Translations under genes and position numbers: made by a program | Notes under the pieces: generated by a model | What the model was told of the DNA's origin: nothing | Seen by the model: the letters and a program-made list of their open reading frames with translations, nothing else | Database searches by the model: none | Shown: piece by piece, positions 10,316 through 18,520 of the stretch | Layout of the letters: every line of letters begins with the position of its first letter | Numbering within the stretch: position 1 is the stretch's first letter | DNA from: UBA10646 sp046296295 | GTDB taxonomy: Bacteria > Bacteroidota > Bacteroidia > Chitinophagales > Chitinophagaceae | Assembly (NCBI GenBank): GCA_046296295.1 | Contig: JBKBLG010000005.1 | Coordinates: 62,001 to 126,000, forward strand | Length of the DNA: 64,000 bases | Direction of reading: 5' to 3'

Positions 10316-12133
10316 ATGAGTACAGAAGCAGTTTTGCACACATCAGCAGCCGTAGGTCATGCTCACGATGTACATCATCACGAAGAACATCATCACCACG
10401 AGAGTTTTATCTCTAAGTATGTGTTCAGCATGGATCATAAAATGATTGCCAAGCAGTTCTTGGTAACAGGTATGGTTTGGGCTGTTATTGGAGGTTTAAT
10501 GAGCGTACTTTTCCGTTTGCAGTTAGGCTACCCAGATAGCACTTTTCCTTGGTTAGAAGATATTTTAGGTAAGTGGGCCAAAGGTGGCAGAATTTCTGCT
10601 GAAGCTTACTATGCACTTGTTACCACGCATGGTACCGTACTCGTGTTTTTTGTACTTACCGCTGGTTTAAGTGGCACTTTCTCAAATCTACTCATTCCTC
10701 TTCAGGTAGGTGCTCGTGATATGGCTTCGCCTTTCATGAATATGTTGAGCTACTGGTTCTTCTTTACTGCCAGTATCGTAATGTTATCTTCAATCTTTGT
10801 TGAAACAGGTCCGTTTAGTGGTGGTTGGACAGCGTATCCCCCATTGAGTGCTTTGGGTGATGCGTCTCCTGGTTCTAAAGTTGGTATGGATTTGTGGTTG
10901 GTGTCTATGGCTTTATTCGTAGTAAGTTCATTACTAGGTGGTTTGAACTATATCGCAACTGTGTTAAACTTGCGTACAAAGGGAATGAGCATGACTCGCT
11001 TACCTCTAACCATTTGGGCTTTCTTTTTCACGGCCGTATTAGGAGTATTAAGTTTCCCGGTGTTATTCTCAGGATTTATTTTATTAATTTTTGACAGAAA
11101 TTTTGGTACTAGCTTCTATTTGAGTGATATTTTCTTAGCTAGCACACAACAAGCTTTACCCAATGAGGGTGGTAGTGCTATTTTGTACCAACACTTGTTC
11201 TGGTTCTTGGGTCACCCTGAGGTATATATCATCCTTTTACCAGCAATGGGTATGGTGAGTGAAATTTTAAGCACCAATGCACGTAAGCCAATCTTTGGTT
11301 ACATGGCCATGGTGGGTTCTATGTTTGCGATTGCAACACTAGCCTTCTTAGTTTGGGCGCACCACATGTTTGTAACTGGTCTTAACCCATTCTTAGGTTC
11401 AGTATTCGTGTTGTTAACTTTATTGATTGCCGTTCCGTCTGCGATTAAAGTATTCAACTGGTTAACAACCTTGTGGAGAGGTAACATTCGCTTCACTCCT
11501 GCTATGTTGTTCTCTATTGGTTTCGTTAGCTTATTTATATCTGGTGGTCTAACTGGTATTTTCTTAGGTAACTCTGCTTTAGATATTCACTTGCATGATA
11601 CTTACTTCGTAATTGCTCACTTCCACATTGTAATGGGTGTAGCAAGTATGTTCGGTATGTTCGCAGGTATCTATCATTGGTTCCCTAAAATGTTTGGTCG
11701 TTACATGAACAACACGATGGGTTATATCCACTTCTGGGCTACACTAATCGGTGCTTACCTCATTTTCTGGCCAATGCACTACGAAGGTTTAGCTGGTATG
11801 CCACGTCGTTATTATGATTACAGCATTTGGGAAAGCTTTAAGCAGTTTGGCGAATTAAACCGCTTTATCTCTACCGTTGCAATGATTGTTTTTGCGGTAC
11901 AGATTCTGTTCTTGATCAACTACTTCTACAGCATTTTCAAAGGCCGTAAGTTAACTACGCAAAATCCATGGGAAGCTTCTACATTAGAGTGGACTACACC
12001 AATTAATCCTGGTCATGGTAACTGGCCTGGTGAAATTCCTGAAGTACACCGTTGGGCTTATGACTATGGTAAGGATGGTAAAGATTTCATCACACAAACT
12101 ACTCCTGTAGGTGCAGATGAAAGCAAGCACTAA
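10316..12133 (+). CDS. ctaD: Cytochrome c oxidase subunit I (heme-copper oxidase, A1 type)
   Basis: 605 residues with twelve or more spans. Metal ligands are visible: His105 and His437 for heme a, His435 for heme a3, and His300, His349 and His350 for CuB. The GHPEVY motif supplies the cross-linked Tyr304 and Glu302 of the D-channel, which places it in the A1 class. An unusual His-rich N-terminus (HAHDVHHHEEHHHH) precedes the first span and might bind metal; this is inference. It reduces oxygen to water and pumps protons in the inner membrane. A strong hairpin terminator follows 48 bases after the stop. Confidence 0.97.
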   Translation: MSTEAVLHTSAAVGHAHDVHHHEEHHHHESFISKYVFSMDHKMIAKQFLVTGMVWAVIGGLMSVLFRLQLGYPDSTFPWLEDILGKWAKGGRISAEAYYALVTTHGTVLVFFVLTAGLSGTFSNLLIPLQVGARDMASPFMNMLSYWFFFTASIVMLSSIFVETGPFSGGWTAYPPLSALGDASPGSKVGMDLWLVSMALFVVSSLLGGLNYIATVLNLRTKGMSMTRLPLTIWAFFFTAVLGVLSFPVLFSGFILLIFDRNFGTSFYLSDIFLASTQQALPNEGGSAILYQHLFWFLGHPEVYIILLPAMGMVSEILSTNARKPIFGYMAMVGSMFAIATLAFLVWAHHMFVTGLNPFLGSVFVLLTLLIAVPSAIKVFNWLTTLWRGNIRFTPAMLFSIGFVSLFISGGLTGIFLGNSALDIHLHDTYFVIAHFHIVMGVASMFGMFAGIYHWFPKMFGRYMNNTMGYIHFWATLIGAYLIFWPMHYEGLAGMPRRYYDYSIWESFKQFGELNRFISTVAMIVFAVQILFLINYFYSIFKGRKLTTQNPWEASTLEWTTPINPGHGNWPGEIPEVHRWAYDYGKDGKDFITQTTPVGADESKH

Positions 12134-12171
12134 TTAACAAGATTGTTTGCGTTAATCAACGTACATAATAC

Positions 12172-12179
12172 TAATTTTG
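12172..12179 (+). promoter_or_regulatory. Candidate -7 element TAATTTTG before ctaB
   Basis: Matches the Bacteroidota TAnnTTTG element. TTTG at 12146-12149 lies 22 bases upstream as a possible -33 element. Transcription would start around 12185, inside the terminator hairpin of the previous unit. Confidence 0.35.
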
Positions 12180-12180
12180 C

Positions 12181-12211
12181 GATGCCATGCAACTAGCATG
12201 GCATCTTTTTT
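12181..12211 (+). terminator. Intrinsic terminator after ctaD
   Basis: Perfect 10-bp arms GATGCCATGC and GCATGGCATC around an AACTA loop, followed by a run of T. It would end the act-ctaCD transcript before ctaB. Confidence 0.85.
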
Positions 12212-12219
12212 AATGTTGC

Positions 12220-12231
12220 ACTTACGTAAAT
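12220..12231 (-). repeat. Short-stem form of the repeat (ATTTACGTAAGT on - strand)
   Basis: Equals the main repeat with one C and its pairing G removed (AC-GTAA-GT). Its last two bases are the first two of the ctaB start codon. Confidence 0.5.
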
Positions 12232-13171
12232 GAGTTCTAATTCCCCCACAACGGTTGCAGATAATGTGCGTCACAGCAAGTTGAAAGATTACATGCAGCT
12301 TATTAAGTTCACGCTAAGCTTCACCGTAGTTTTCAGTTGTGTTATTTGTTATTTGCTTGCACCTAATATTCGCTTATCGCTCGATGGTATCTGGAAAGTT
12401 GTGCTGCTATTTATTGGTGGCATGTTGGTTACTGGCAGTGCTAACGCTATCAATCAGGCAGTAGAAAAAGATACCGATGCCATGATGAAGCGAACTGGCA
12501 AGCGACCCGTTGCCGATGGTAGAATGAGCCAACAAGAGGCATATACATTTGCAACCATCGCAGGTGTTTTGGGTGTGGTAATGATGTGGTATTTTTTCAA
12601 TGGAACCGCAGCATTGGTGTCGGCTTTTAGTTTGTTCTTGTATGCATTCGTGTATACGCCACTTAAAAAGGTAAGTTCAATAGCAGTTTTGGTAGGAGCC
12701 TTTCCGGGTGCTTTACCTTGTTTGATTGGTTGGGTAGCCGCAACCGATAGTCTTAGTTTTACAAGCGTGGTAGAAGGCACTAACGTTATGAATAGCAATG
12801 GTTGGGTACTTTTTGGAATACAATTTTTGTGGCAGTTCCCGCATTTTTGGGCCATCGCTTGGGTAGCACATCAAGATTATTCTACGGCTGGTTTTAAATT
12901 GTTGCCTGCCGATAAAGGGCCTACCAAATTCACCGCACTACAAGCAGTAATGTACAGTGTACTTATGATACCAATGGGTATGTTACCGTATGTACTGCAT
13001 TTAACAGGTATGGTGAGCTTTTGGATTGTACTAGCAGCCAATTTATTCATGGTAATACAGAGTATTCGCCTTTACAGGCAAATGGATGTCCCCGCTGCAA
13101 GGCGTGTGATGTTTAGCAGCTACATCTATCTGCCGATTGTTTTGCTGGCATTACTGGCCGATAAATTGTAA
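12230..13171 (+). CDS. ctaB: Protoheme IX farnesyltransferase (heme O synthase)
   Basis: 313 residues with about nine spans, of the UbiA superfamily. The first Asp-rich motif is seen in NAINQAVEKDTDAMMKRT (about 73-90), which binds the farnesyl diphosphate magnesium ions. It converts heme B to heme O, the precursor of heme A for the oxidase encoded around it. The start ATG at 12230 overlaps a short-stem repeat copy. It sits behind a terminator and may have its own promoter. Confidence 0.95.
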   Translation: MSSNSPTTVADNVRHSKLKDYMQLIKFTLSFTVVFSCVICYLLAPNIRLSLDGIWKVVLLFIGGMLVTGSANAINQAVEKDTDAMMKRTGKRPVADGRMSQQEAYTFATIAGVLGVVMMWYFFNGTAALVSAFSLFLYAFVYTPLKKVSSIAVLVGAFPGALPCLIGWVAATDSLSFTSVVEGTNVMNSNGWVLFGIQFLWQFPHFWAIAWVAHQDYSTAGFKLLPADKGPTKFTALQAVMYSVLMIPMGMLPYVLHLTGMVSFWIVLAANLFMVIQSIRLYRQMDVPAARRVMFSSYIYLPIVLLALLADKL

Positions 13172-13189
13172 CATCTATTCGCATAAATC

Positions 13190-13203
13190 ATTTACCGTAA
13201 GGT
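13190..13203 (+). repeat. Short interspersed hairpin repeat (exact ATTTACCGTAAGGT)
   Basis: Exact copy preceded by TC, 18 bases after the ctaB stop and before the first subunit III gene. Confidence 0.85.
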
Positions 13204-13252
13204 GTAACAAAACCTATGGTTAACTGTTATAACTGATGATAAAATTTGTTCT

Positions 13253-13825
13253 ATGAGTGCAGCAGTAGCAACTGAAAATAAAAGAATTCACCCGCACAAG
13301 TTCACCATGTGGGTGGCGATGGGTAGCATTGTAATGATGTTCGCTGGGTTAACAAGTGCTTATGTGGTGCGTAGGAATCAGGGGAATTGGCAAGAGTTTA
13401 ATCTGCCGCTTGAGTTTTGGTACAGTACTGCAGTAATATTAGCTAGTAGTGTTACCATGTATTTGAGCGAAAAGGCTTTTAAATCGCGTGAAATGGCTCG
13501 TTACAGAACGCTAATTACCGTTACGGCAGTGTTAGGTGTGCTATTTGCGGTGTTGCAGGGTTTTGGCTTTGCCGACTTACATGGTCAGGGTATTAAACTC
13601 GTGAAAGGAAGTAATCCTGCTGCGGCTTTCTTGGTTATTATTACGGGCTTGCACGCATTACACGTATTGGGAGGTGTTGTTGCGTTGTTGATATTCTTTA
13701 TTAAAGCTTATAGCAGTAAAACAAAAAATTACAGTCCGGTGCCTGTAGAAGTACTTGCTACCTACTGGCATTTCGTTGATGTGCTGTGGATATATCTGTT
13801 TTTGTTCTTTGGTTTCACACACTAA
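13253..13825 (+). CDS. ctaE: Cytochrome c oxidase subunit III homologue (first of two)
   Basis: 190 residues with five spans, the short subunit III form. Conserved features include TSAYVVRR after the first span, a GLHALHVLGG helix and a final YWHFVDVLWIYLF helix. Subunit III stabilises subunit I and its proton pumping. A second, longer homologue follows 79 bases on; two adjacent subunit III genes are, as far as I recall, common in this phylum, so this is probably not a recent duplication. The two proteins differ widely in sequence. Confidence 0.9.
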   Translation: MSAAVATENKRIHPHKFTMWVAMGSIVMMFAGLTSAYVVRRNQGNWQEFNLPLEFWYSTAVILASSVTMYLSEKAFKSREMARYRTLITVTAVLGVLFAVLQGFGFADLHGQGIKLVKGSNPAAAFLVIITGLHALHVLGGVVALLIFFIKAYSSKTKNYSPVPVEVLATYWHFVDVLWIYLFLFFGFTH

Positions 13826-13904
13826 AGAAAAATATTGCGGTTATTAACAGTTTTTGAACATCAGCCAATAAATTTGCCCACAAACTATTTGAACCAACTT
13901 CGTC

Positions 13905-14579
13905 ATGGCAGCAAATACAGCTACAGTACAAACAAAATGGTGGAACGGTGGTAAGAGTCCGTTTAATGTTGAGTATGGAAAATTAATGATGTGGTACTTC
14001 TTAATGAGTGATGCCTTTACATTCGGTGCATTTCTTATTGCTTATGGTACTACACGTTTTGCCAGTAACAGCTGGCCTGACCCTAACGTAGTATTCCAGA
14101 GCTTTCCGGGCTTGGGTAGCGGCTTGCCGTTGATGTTCGTTAGTTTAATGACGTTCATCCTTATTGTATCGTCTGTTACCATGGTATTAGCTGTACAGGC
14201 GGGGCATCACAACGATAAGAAAGGCGTAGTTAACAACTTGATTTTAACCATTATTGGTGGTTTTGCATTTTTAGGTTGCCAAGCTTGGGAGTGGACACAC
14301 TTGTTCCATGAAGGTGCATGGTGGGGTCGTAACCCATTCATTAATGCCGATGGTACTGCGGCTGGTACCAACTTCACCAACTTCTTCTTCACTATTACTG
14401 GTTTTCACGGATTCCACGTATTTAGTGGTGTAATCATCAACATTATTATGTTGATTATGACACTGAATGGAACATTCGAGCGTCGTGGTCACTATCTAAT
14501 GATTGAGAAGGCTGGTTTGTACTGGCACTTTGTAGATTTAGTTTGGGTATTCGTATTCACGCTTTTCTACTTAGTATAA
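13905..14579 (+). CDS. Cytochrome c oxidase subunit III homologue (second of two)
   Basis: 224 residues with five to six spans. It keeps the subunit III signatures GFHGFHVFSGVIINI and GLYWHFVDLVWVFVF. Compared with the preceding homologue it has an additional polar loop (about residues 125-150) between spans. It is expected in the same oxidase complex. The first codons (MAANTATVQTKWWNGGKSPF) form a cytosolic tail. The start at 13905 is the first ATG after a 79-base gap; subunit IV follows after 53 bases. Confidence 0.9.
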   Translation: MAANTATVQTKWWNGGKSPFNVEYGKLMMWYFLMSDAFTFGAFLIAYGTTRFASNSWPDPNVVFQSFPGLGSGLPLMFVSLMTFILIVSSVTMVLAVQAGHHNDKKGVVNNLILTIIGGFAFLGCQAWEWTHLFHEGAWWGRNPFINADGTAAGTNFTNFFFTITGFHGFHVFSGVIINIIMLIMTLNGTFERRGHYLMIEKAGLYWHFVDLVWVFVFTLFYLV

Positions 14580-14632
14580 CATCCTGCTACACCTATTTTC
14601 TACATTATTGCAATTCGTTAAGAGATAATTTT

Positions 14633-15103
14633 ATGGAACATACACATACACCAGAGTATCATTTACATGCTGCAACGCCTGAAACATATGCAGCAGCTAA
14701 AAAAGAAGTGAAGAAGGTAACCATTTACCTTACTGTGTTCACCATTATTGAATTGATTTTAGGATACATGTTATTCTTAAATCACACCACTTGGGGTAGC
14801 GGTTTAGTATTGTTTGTGAAGGGTGTGATTCTCATATTCATGATTGTTAAGGCCTTTTATATTGTGGCTTACTTCATGCACTTAAAGCATGAACTTAAAA
14901 ATATGATTATGACTATAGTAGTGCCTTTAACACTCTTTATTTGGTTCATCATTGCCTTTTTAGCCGATGGTAATTCTTACAAGAACCTCAACAATTCTTA
15001 CGATAGCTACAAATTAGAGCGTAGCAAAACAAAGGTTTCAGCACCTGCACATGGCGGTAGCCATGGTTCAGAGGTAAAACACCCAGAACAAAAGGCACAT
15101 TAA
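14633..15103 (+). CDS. ctaF: Cytochrome c oxidase subunit IV (prokaryotic COX4)
   Basis: 156 residues when started at the ATG at 14633. A longer frame opens at 14543 but would overlap the subunit III gene and add an atypical leader, so the later start is preferred. Three spans (about 35-55, 62-85 and 95-115) and the motif YFMHLKHELKNM are typical of the prokaryotic subunit IV family. The His-rich N-terminus (MEHTHTPEYHLHAATPE) and a His/Gly-rich tail lie outside the membrane. The role is assembly or stability of the oxidase. A terminator follows. Confidence 0.88.
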   Translation: MEHTHTPEYHLHAATPETYAAAKKEVKKVTIYLTVFTIIELILGYMLFLNHTTWGSGLVLFVKGVILIFMIVKAFYIVAYFMHLKHELKNMIMTIVVPLTLFIWFIIAFLADGNSYKNLNNSYDSYKLERSKTKVSAPAHGGSHGSEVKHPEQKAH

Positions 15104-15158
15104 TCGCAAAATACTAGCTATTGATGCAACTTAGTAGCTAACAAATATGTTTATACAA

Positions 15159-15185
15159 AACCACTGCCTGGCGGTGGTTTTTTTA
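15159..15185 (+). terminator. Intrinsic terminator after subunit IV
   Basis: CCACTG and CGGTGG arms (one G-T pair) around CCTGG, extended by A/T pairing, followed by seven T. It separates the oxidase structural genes from sco. Confidence 0.75.
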
Positions 15186-15196
15186 TAGGATGTACT

Positions 15197-16012
15197 ATGA
15201 AAAAAAATGCAGCACTGGCACTGTGCATTGCCATATTAATACCAAGCACATGTTACCTATTGGTGAAATATTTTAGTGAAGATGCGGTACATATGCCACG
15301 GCACTATTTAATGGATACTGTTGTTACACAAACCATAGATGGCAAGGTAACAACAGATACGGTTTGGCATAAAACCAAAGACATTAAGTTGGTGAATCAG
15401 CTTGGCGATACTGTTAGCCTGTATCAGTTACAAGGGAAAATTATTGTAGCCAATCTCATATTTACACATTGTGGTACCATTTGCCCGGGGCTTACACGTA
15501 ATATGGCTACCATGCAAGCTAGTTTCTTAAAAGGTGGCAACACCAGGCGTAAAGTAGATAGTAGTATCGTACACTTCTTGAGTATCAGTATTGATCCTGA
15601 TAGAGATTCATCGGCTAAACTAAAAGCCTATGCCGATAAGTTCAATGCCAATCACGATAATTGGTGGTTCCTTACGGGAAATAGAGATAGCATTTATCGA
15701 TTCATTTTCGAAGAGCTACGCATCAACAAGTTCGAAGATCATCCAGTAGATAGCACTTTCGCACATTCTGATAGGTTCGTGTTGATTGATAAGCATATGA
15801 AGGTAAGAGGCTACTACCATGGTCTGCAAAAAGAAGATATTAAAAAGCTGAGTGAAGATATTGGCTTGCTAATGCTCGAAAAAGAAAAGAAAGGTCGCCG
15901 TAAGCTACCGTTCGATCCTAGTACGATGGCCATTTTCTTTGGTATGGCAACAGTGATCACCATTTTAATGGTAACCTACCTGAGCAAAAAACGCAAATCA
16001 GAAATCGCATAA
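15197..16012 (+). CDS. sco: SCO1/SenC/PrrC-type copper chaperone
   Basis: 271 residues. An N-terminal membrane anchor (about 5-25), a thioredoxin-like domain with the copper-binding CGTIC (Cys92, Cys96) and a conserved His in FAHSDRF, and a second span near the C-terminus (about 240-260). SCO proteins deliver copper to the CuA centre of subunit II. The C-terminal span is an addition to the usual single-anchor form. The start lies just after a terminator, so a separate promoter is likely, yet it stays within the oxidase neighbourhood. Confidence 0.9.
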   Translation: MKKNAALALCIAILIPSTCYLLVKYFSEDAVHMPRHYLMDTVVTQTIDGKVTTDTVWHKTKDIKLVNQLGDTVSLYQLQGKIIVANLIFTHCGTICPGLTRNMATMQASFLKGGNTRRKVDSSIVHFLSISIDPDRDSSAKLKAYADKFNANHDNWWFLTGNRDSIYRFIFEELRINKFEDHPVDSTFAHSDRFVLIDKHMKVRGYYHGLQKEDIKKLSEDIGLLMLEKEKKGRRKLPFDPSTMAIFFGMATVITILMVTYLSKKRKSEIA

Positions 16013-16033
16013 CCAAACTACAAGTATTCTTAT

Positions 16034-16630
16034 ATGTCGCAACAATTATTACCCCCAACATTACAAAAGAACGATACCAAAGCAGCATGGCTCATAGGTA
16101 TCTTTTCTGTGGTTGTATTTGCCGTTGTTGTAACACTTGGTCGTATACAACTAAAGGTAGATGTAGGCTTCGATGTACACATTTTTGCACAAATTAATGC
16201 CCTCATCAATACCATTATTGCTGTATTGCTGGTAGCTGCTTTAGTTGCTGTAAAGCAAGGCAAGTATACGCTACACAAAAAAATGATGATGACAGCCTTA
16301 GTGCTCTCTGTTCTTTTTTTGGTAAGCTACATTGCACACCACTTGCTTGCAGGTGAAGCAAAGTTTGGAGACGCCAACCACGATGGTCTTGTTTCTGAAG
16401 AAGAAAAAATTGCTGTGGGTAGTATGCGTATGTTGTACTTGGCATTGTTACTTACCCATATTTTTTTAGCAGCGGTTATCTTACCTTTCATTCTATATAC
16501 CGCTTACAGGGCGTTAACCTCAGAATTTCAAAAGCACAAGGCATTGGCAAAATACACATGGCCGCTCTGGTTGTATGTAGCAATAACTGGCCCTATTGTA
16601 TACTGGTTTATAAGTCCGTACTACCAATAA
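16034..16630 (+). CDS. DUF420 membrane protein with an EF-hand-like insertion
   Basis: 198 residues with five spans, of the DUF420 family often found next to oxidase genes; related proteins have been linked to oxidase maturation (family knowledge, not shown here). Between spans two to four lies a loop with DANHDGLVSEEE at residues 113-124, which fits the canonical EF-hand calcium loop pattern (acidic or Asn at 1, 3 and 5, Gly at 6, Glu at 12). His residues in YIAHHLLAGE and LLTHIFLA could bind metal. Starts 21 bases after sco and ends one base before the next ATG, so it is co-transcribed. Confidence 0.88.
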   Translation: MSQQLLPPTLQKNDTKAAWLIGIFSVVVFAVVVTLGRIQLKVDVGFDVHIFAQINALINTIIAVLLVAALVAVKQGKYTLHKKMMMTALVLSVLFLVSYIAHHLLAGEAKFGDANHDGLVSEEEKIAVGSMRMLYLALLLTHIFLAAVILPFILYTAYRALTSEFQKHKALAKYTWPLWLYVAITGPIVYWFISPYYQ

Positions 16631-16631
16631 T

Positions 16632-17093
16632 ATGAACTTACTACATCCAACGCTAAAGCAGCTATTACAACAGTTTAATGCGGTATTAATAGCTGCTTTC
16701 GTAGCCTATATTGTTATGAAGTTAATGCCAGCACCACCTGTATTTAAAGCTGGCACTACCAACTTCAACTATGTTCAAACCTTTGTGGTGCTCTACACTA
16801 TGTTAAGTAGCTTCCTATGTTTTAGAATATACAAAAAGCAGTTGCCTGTGGTACGCAACGCCGCAACCTTAACCGATAAACTCAAACCTTACAAGCAATT
16901 ACTATTTACAGAACTATTACTACAAAGCTTTGCCTTGGTCTTAGTGTTAGCTGCTTTTTGGCTCACTATGCACTGGAGTATTGAATTACTGCTAGGCTTT
17001 GTGTGGTTGATGCTGTTCATGCAAAGGCCGCATCCGATACTAGCAGCCGGACAGTTAGACGTAAGGCGAGAAACTTTATTTGGTAATTGGTGA
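16632..17093 (+). CDS. Small four-span membrane protein of unknown function
   Basis: 153 residues with four predicted spans (about 17-33, 48-64, 92-110 and 113-130) and a basic C-terminal tail. I recognise no family. Its ATG follows the DUF420 stop after a single base, so it is translationally coupled and probably works with the oxidase assembly genes; this is inferred from context only. It closes the respiratory block: the next genes are on the opposite strand. Confidence 0.7.
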   Translation: MNLLHPTLKQLLQQFNAVLIAAFVAYIVMKLMPAPPVFKAGTTNFNYVQTFVVLYTMLSSFLCFRIYKKQLPVVRNAATLTDKLKPYKQLLFTELLLQSFALVLVLAAFWLTMHWSIELLLGFVWLMLFMQRPHPILAAGQLDVRRETLFGNW

Positions 17094-17117
17094 GCTTAAG
17101 GGCATATATCAGCGGTA

Positions 17118-17131
17118 ACCTTACGGTAAAT
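17118..17131 (-). repeat. Short interspersed hairpin repeat (exact, - strand)
   Basis: Exact consensus on the minus strand, between two convergent genes and seven bases from the downstream stop codon. Confidence 0.85.
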
Positions 17132-17137
17132 GAAGCC

Positions 17138-17533
17138 CTAATCGAACCCCAAAGCAATACTCGGATCCCAGAATAGTTCATCGAACTGCTGTACGATATC
17201 GTTGATAACGGTAATGCCTTCGGCTTCCAACGCAGCCTGCATAGCTGTTGGCGTAGCGAAATGCATTTTACCCGTAAGGGCACCATTTCTATTCACTACC
17301 CTATGTGCTGGTACTGCTACACTGCACTGAAAGCTTGCATTCATAGCCCAGCCAACCATACGAGCACTACTACCGCTGCCTAAGTACTTTCCAATAGCAC
17401 CATAAGTAGTAACCCTACCCTTGGGAATTAAGCATACCACTTCCCAAACGTTTTCAAAAAAGTTTGCATGCTTGTGCATACCCTTGGGTAACAATGCAGT
17501 ATTGACTTTAAGTGTATGTTTTGCCTTTTTCAT
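17138..17533 (-). CDS. Alkyltransferase-like (ATL) DNA-repair protein, MGMT family without the active Cys
   Basis: 131 residues matching the DNA-binding C-terminal domain of O6-alkylguanine-DNA alkyltransferases: VCLIPKGRVTTYGAIGKYLG, then RMVGWAMN and VPAHRVVNRNG. The active-site PCHR is PAHR here, so it cannot accept an alkyl group. ATL proteins bind O6-alkylguanine and flag it for nucleotide excision repair. It is the last of three compact minus-strand genes (trmB, DUF5522, this), starting 10 bases after the DUF5522 stop. A stretch encoding LTGKM contains a longer-stem relative of the window-wide repeat. Confidence 0.88.
   Translation of the reverse strand: MKKAKHTLKVNTALLPKGMHKHANFFENVWEVVCLIPKGRVTTYGAIGKYLGSGSSARMVGWAMNASFQCSVAVPAHRVVNRNGALTGKMHFATPTAMQAALEAEGITVINDIVQQFDELFWDPSIALGFD
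17265..17281 (+). repeat. Possible long-stem form of the repeat (ATTTTACCCGTAAGGGC)
   Basis: Stem enlarged by one C:G pair (CCC-GTAA-GGG). The same 17-mer appears in opposite orientation at 25743-25759. Both are inside genes in conserved protein stretches, so chance is possible. Confidence 0.3.
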
Positions 17534-17543
17534 CAGGCGTTAT

Positions 17544-17753
17544 TTAAGAGGCTGGTGTAGTGGTAGCTGTAGCTTTTTCGGCTAATAAAAAACTGCGACG
17601 TGGTTCTGGTACGCAATCGTACTCAAATGGGCAATGCAGGCAGCCATTACCACAACAGTAGCCACGTTCCAAATGGTATTGTTCGGTAAGCACCATCATA
17701 CCTTGCTGATTATAGTAGAAATGCACTTTTTCAAGAAATGGCTGCGTCGTCAC
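17544..17753 (-). CDS. DUF5522 small cysteine-rich protein
   Basis: 69 residues. The core reads YYNQQGMMVLTEQYHLERG followed by YCCGNGCLHCPFEY, with four Cys that could bind a metal; this is the DUF5522 pattern, function unknown. Its start lies inside the 3' end of trmB (23-base overlap), so the two are translationally coupled. A small CxxC-type protein beside a tRNA methyltransferase could act in RNA modification, but that is only a guess from position. Confidence 0.8.
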   Translation of the reverse strand: MTTQPFLEKVHFYYNQQGMMVLTEQYHLERGYCCGNGCLHCPFEYDCVPEPRRSFLLAEKATATTTPAS

Positions 17754-18441
17754 GAAACATGTTTTTTAATGTATCATCTAATGTTATAGGAAGCTCTTGA
17801 TGCGGCAATTGAAATTGCAGGTAATGAATTTTTTTACTGCCAGCAATATCTAAGCCCTCGTAATGCGTTTTGATGCGAAGTTCGTTTACATACAAAGGAC
17901 TTTGATACAGATCATCCGTATCGTGTAACAATGGTAGTTCGTATAAGTTGATAACAGCTTTTGTAAAGTTGTATAAATCGGGACTGTCTGTTTTCAAATG
18001 AATCAATCCGTTCGGAGCTAAAAACTGTTGGTAGCGACGCAAAAACCGTGGATGTGTAAGTCTTTTTTTCATTTTACTCCAACGTAGCTGCGGGTCAGGA
18101 AATGTAATCCAGATCTCAGATACTTCGTTGGCTCCAAAAAACTGCTCTATTTGTTCAATTTGTGTACGTAAAAAACACACGTTCTGTAGTTCGTGTGCAA
18201 TGGCATACTTGGCACCCACATACATACGGTTGCCCTTAACATCAACGCCAATAAAATTGCGTTGCGGGTAAAGTGCAGCTAAGCCAACGGCATACTCACC
18301 TTTACCGCAGGCAAGCTCAAGGGTAATAGGTTGTTCTTGCTGGAAATGTTGCTGCCATTTGCCCTTACTATCTGCAGGATACTCAAATACATTTTTAAAT
18401 GTTTTGATAGCTGCAAAACGTTCTAATTTGTTATAAGCCAT
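17731..18441 (-). CDS. trmB: tRNA (guanine-N7-)-methyltransferase TrmB
   Basis: 236 residues, a class I SAM methyltransferase that makes m7G46 in tRNA. Motif I is LELACGKGEYAVGLA (about 36-50), followed by the acidic FIGVDVKGNRMY. The family signature ITFPDPQLRWSKMKKRLTHP is complete, as is the later HLKTDSPDLY. It is the first gene of a three-gene minus-strand unit. On the minus strand TACTTTTG (18447-18454) matches the phylum's -7 element only five bases before the ATG, so the transcript may be leaderless. Confidence 0.94.
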   Translation of the reverse strand: MAYNKLERFAAIKTFKNVFEYPADSKGKWQQHFQQEQPITLELACGKGEYAVGLAALYPQRNFIGVDVKGNRMYVGAKYAIAHELQNVCFLRTQIEQIEQFFGANEVSEIWITFPDPQLRWSKMKKRLTHPRFLRRYQQFLAPNGLIHLKTDSPDLYNFTKAVINLYELPLLHDTDDLYQSPLYVNELRIKTHYEGLDIAGSKKIHYLQFQLPHQELPITLDDTLKNMFRDDAAIS

Positions 18442-18446
18442 GTGGA

Positions 18447-18454
18447 CAAAAGTA
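18447..18454 (-). promoter_or_regulatory. Candidate -7 element TACTTTTG for trmB
   Basis: Matches TAnnTTTG on the minus strand five bases before the trmB start, implying a nearly leaderless mRNA. I see no clear -33 TTG. Confidence 0.3.
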
Positions 18455-18467
18455 AGGGCTAAAACGA

Positions 18468-18495
18468 AGCGGGACTACCTTTTAGTAGTCCCGCT
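18468..18495 (-). terminator. Intrinsic terminator after the 689-residue lipoprotein gene
   Basis: Perfect 11-bp stem (AGCGGGACTAC / GTAGTCCCGCT) with a 6-base loop. On the minus strand it is followed by CGTTTTAG. It lies 26 bases after the lipoprotein stop and before trmB. Confidence 0.75.
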
Positions 18496-18520
18496 AGTAT
18501 GCTGGTACAGGGAAATAAGG

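Noticed and set aside
12454..12855. 133-codon open frame on the minus strand inside ctaB
   Set aside because: It is a shadow of the membrane-protein gene: no family features, and ctaB is intact on the other strand.
13253..14579. One frameshifted subunit III gene
   Set aside because: Both frames are full-length, each with its own set of spans and conserved motifs, so they are two genes.
14543..14632. Longer N-terminus for oxidase subunit IV
   Set aside because: Would overlap the subunit III gene and add a non-family leader; the ATG at 14633 begins the His-rich tail expected before the first span.
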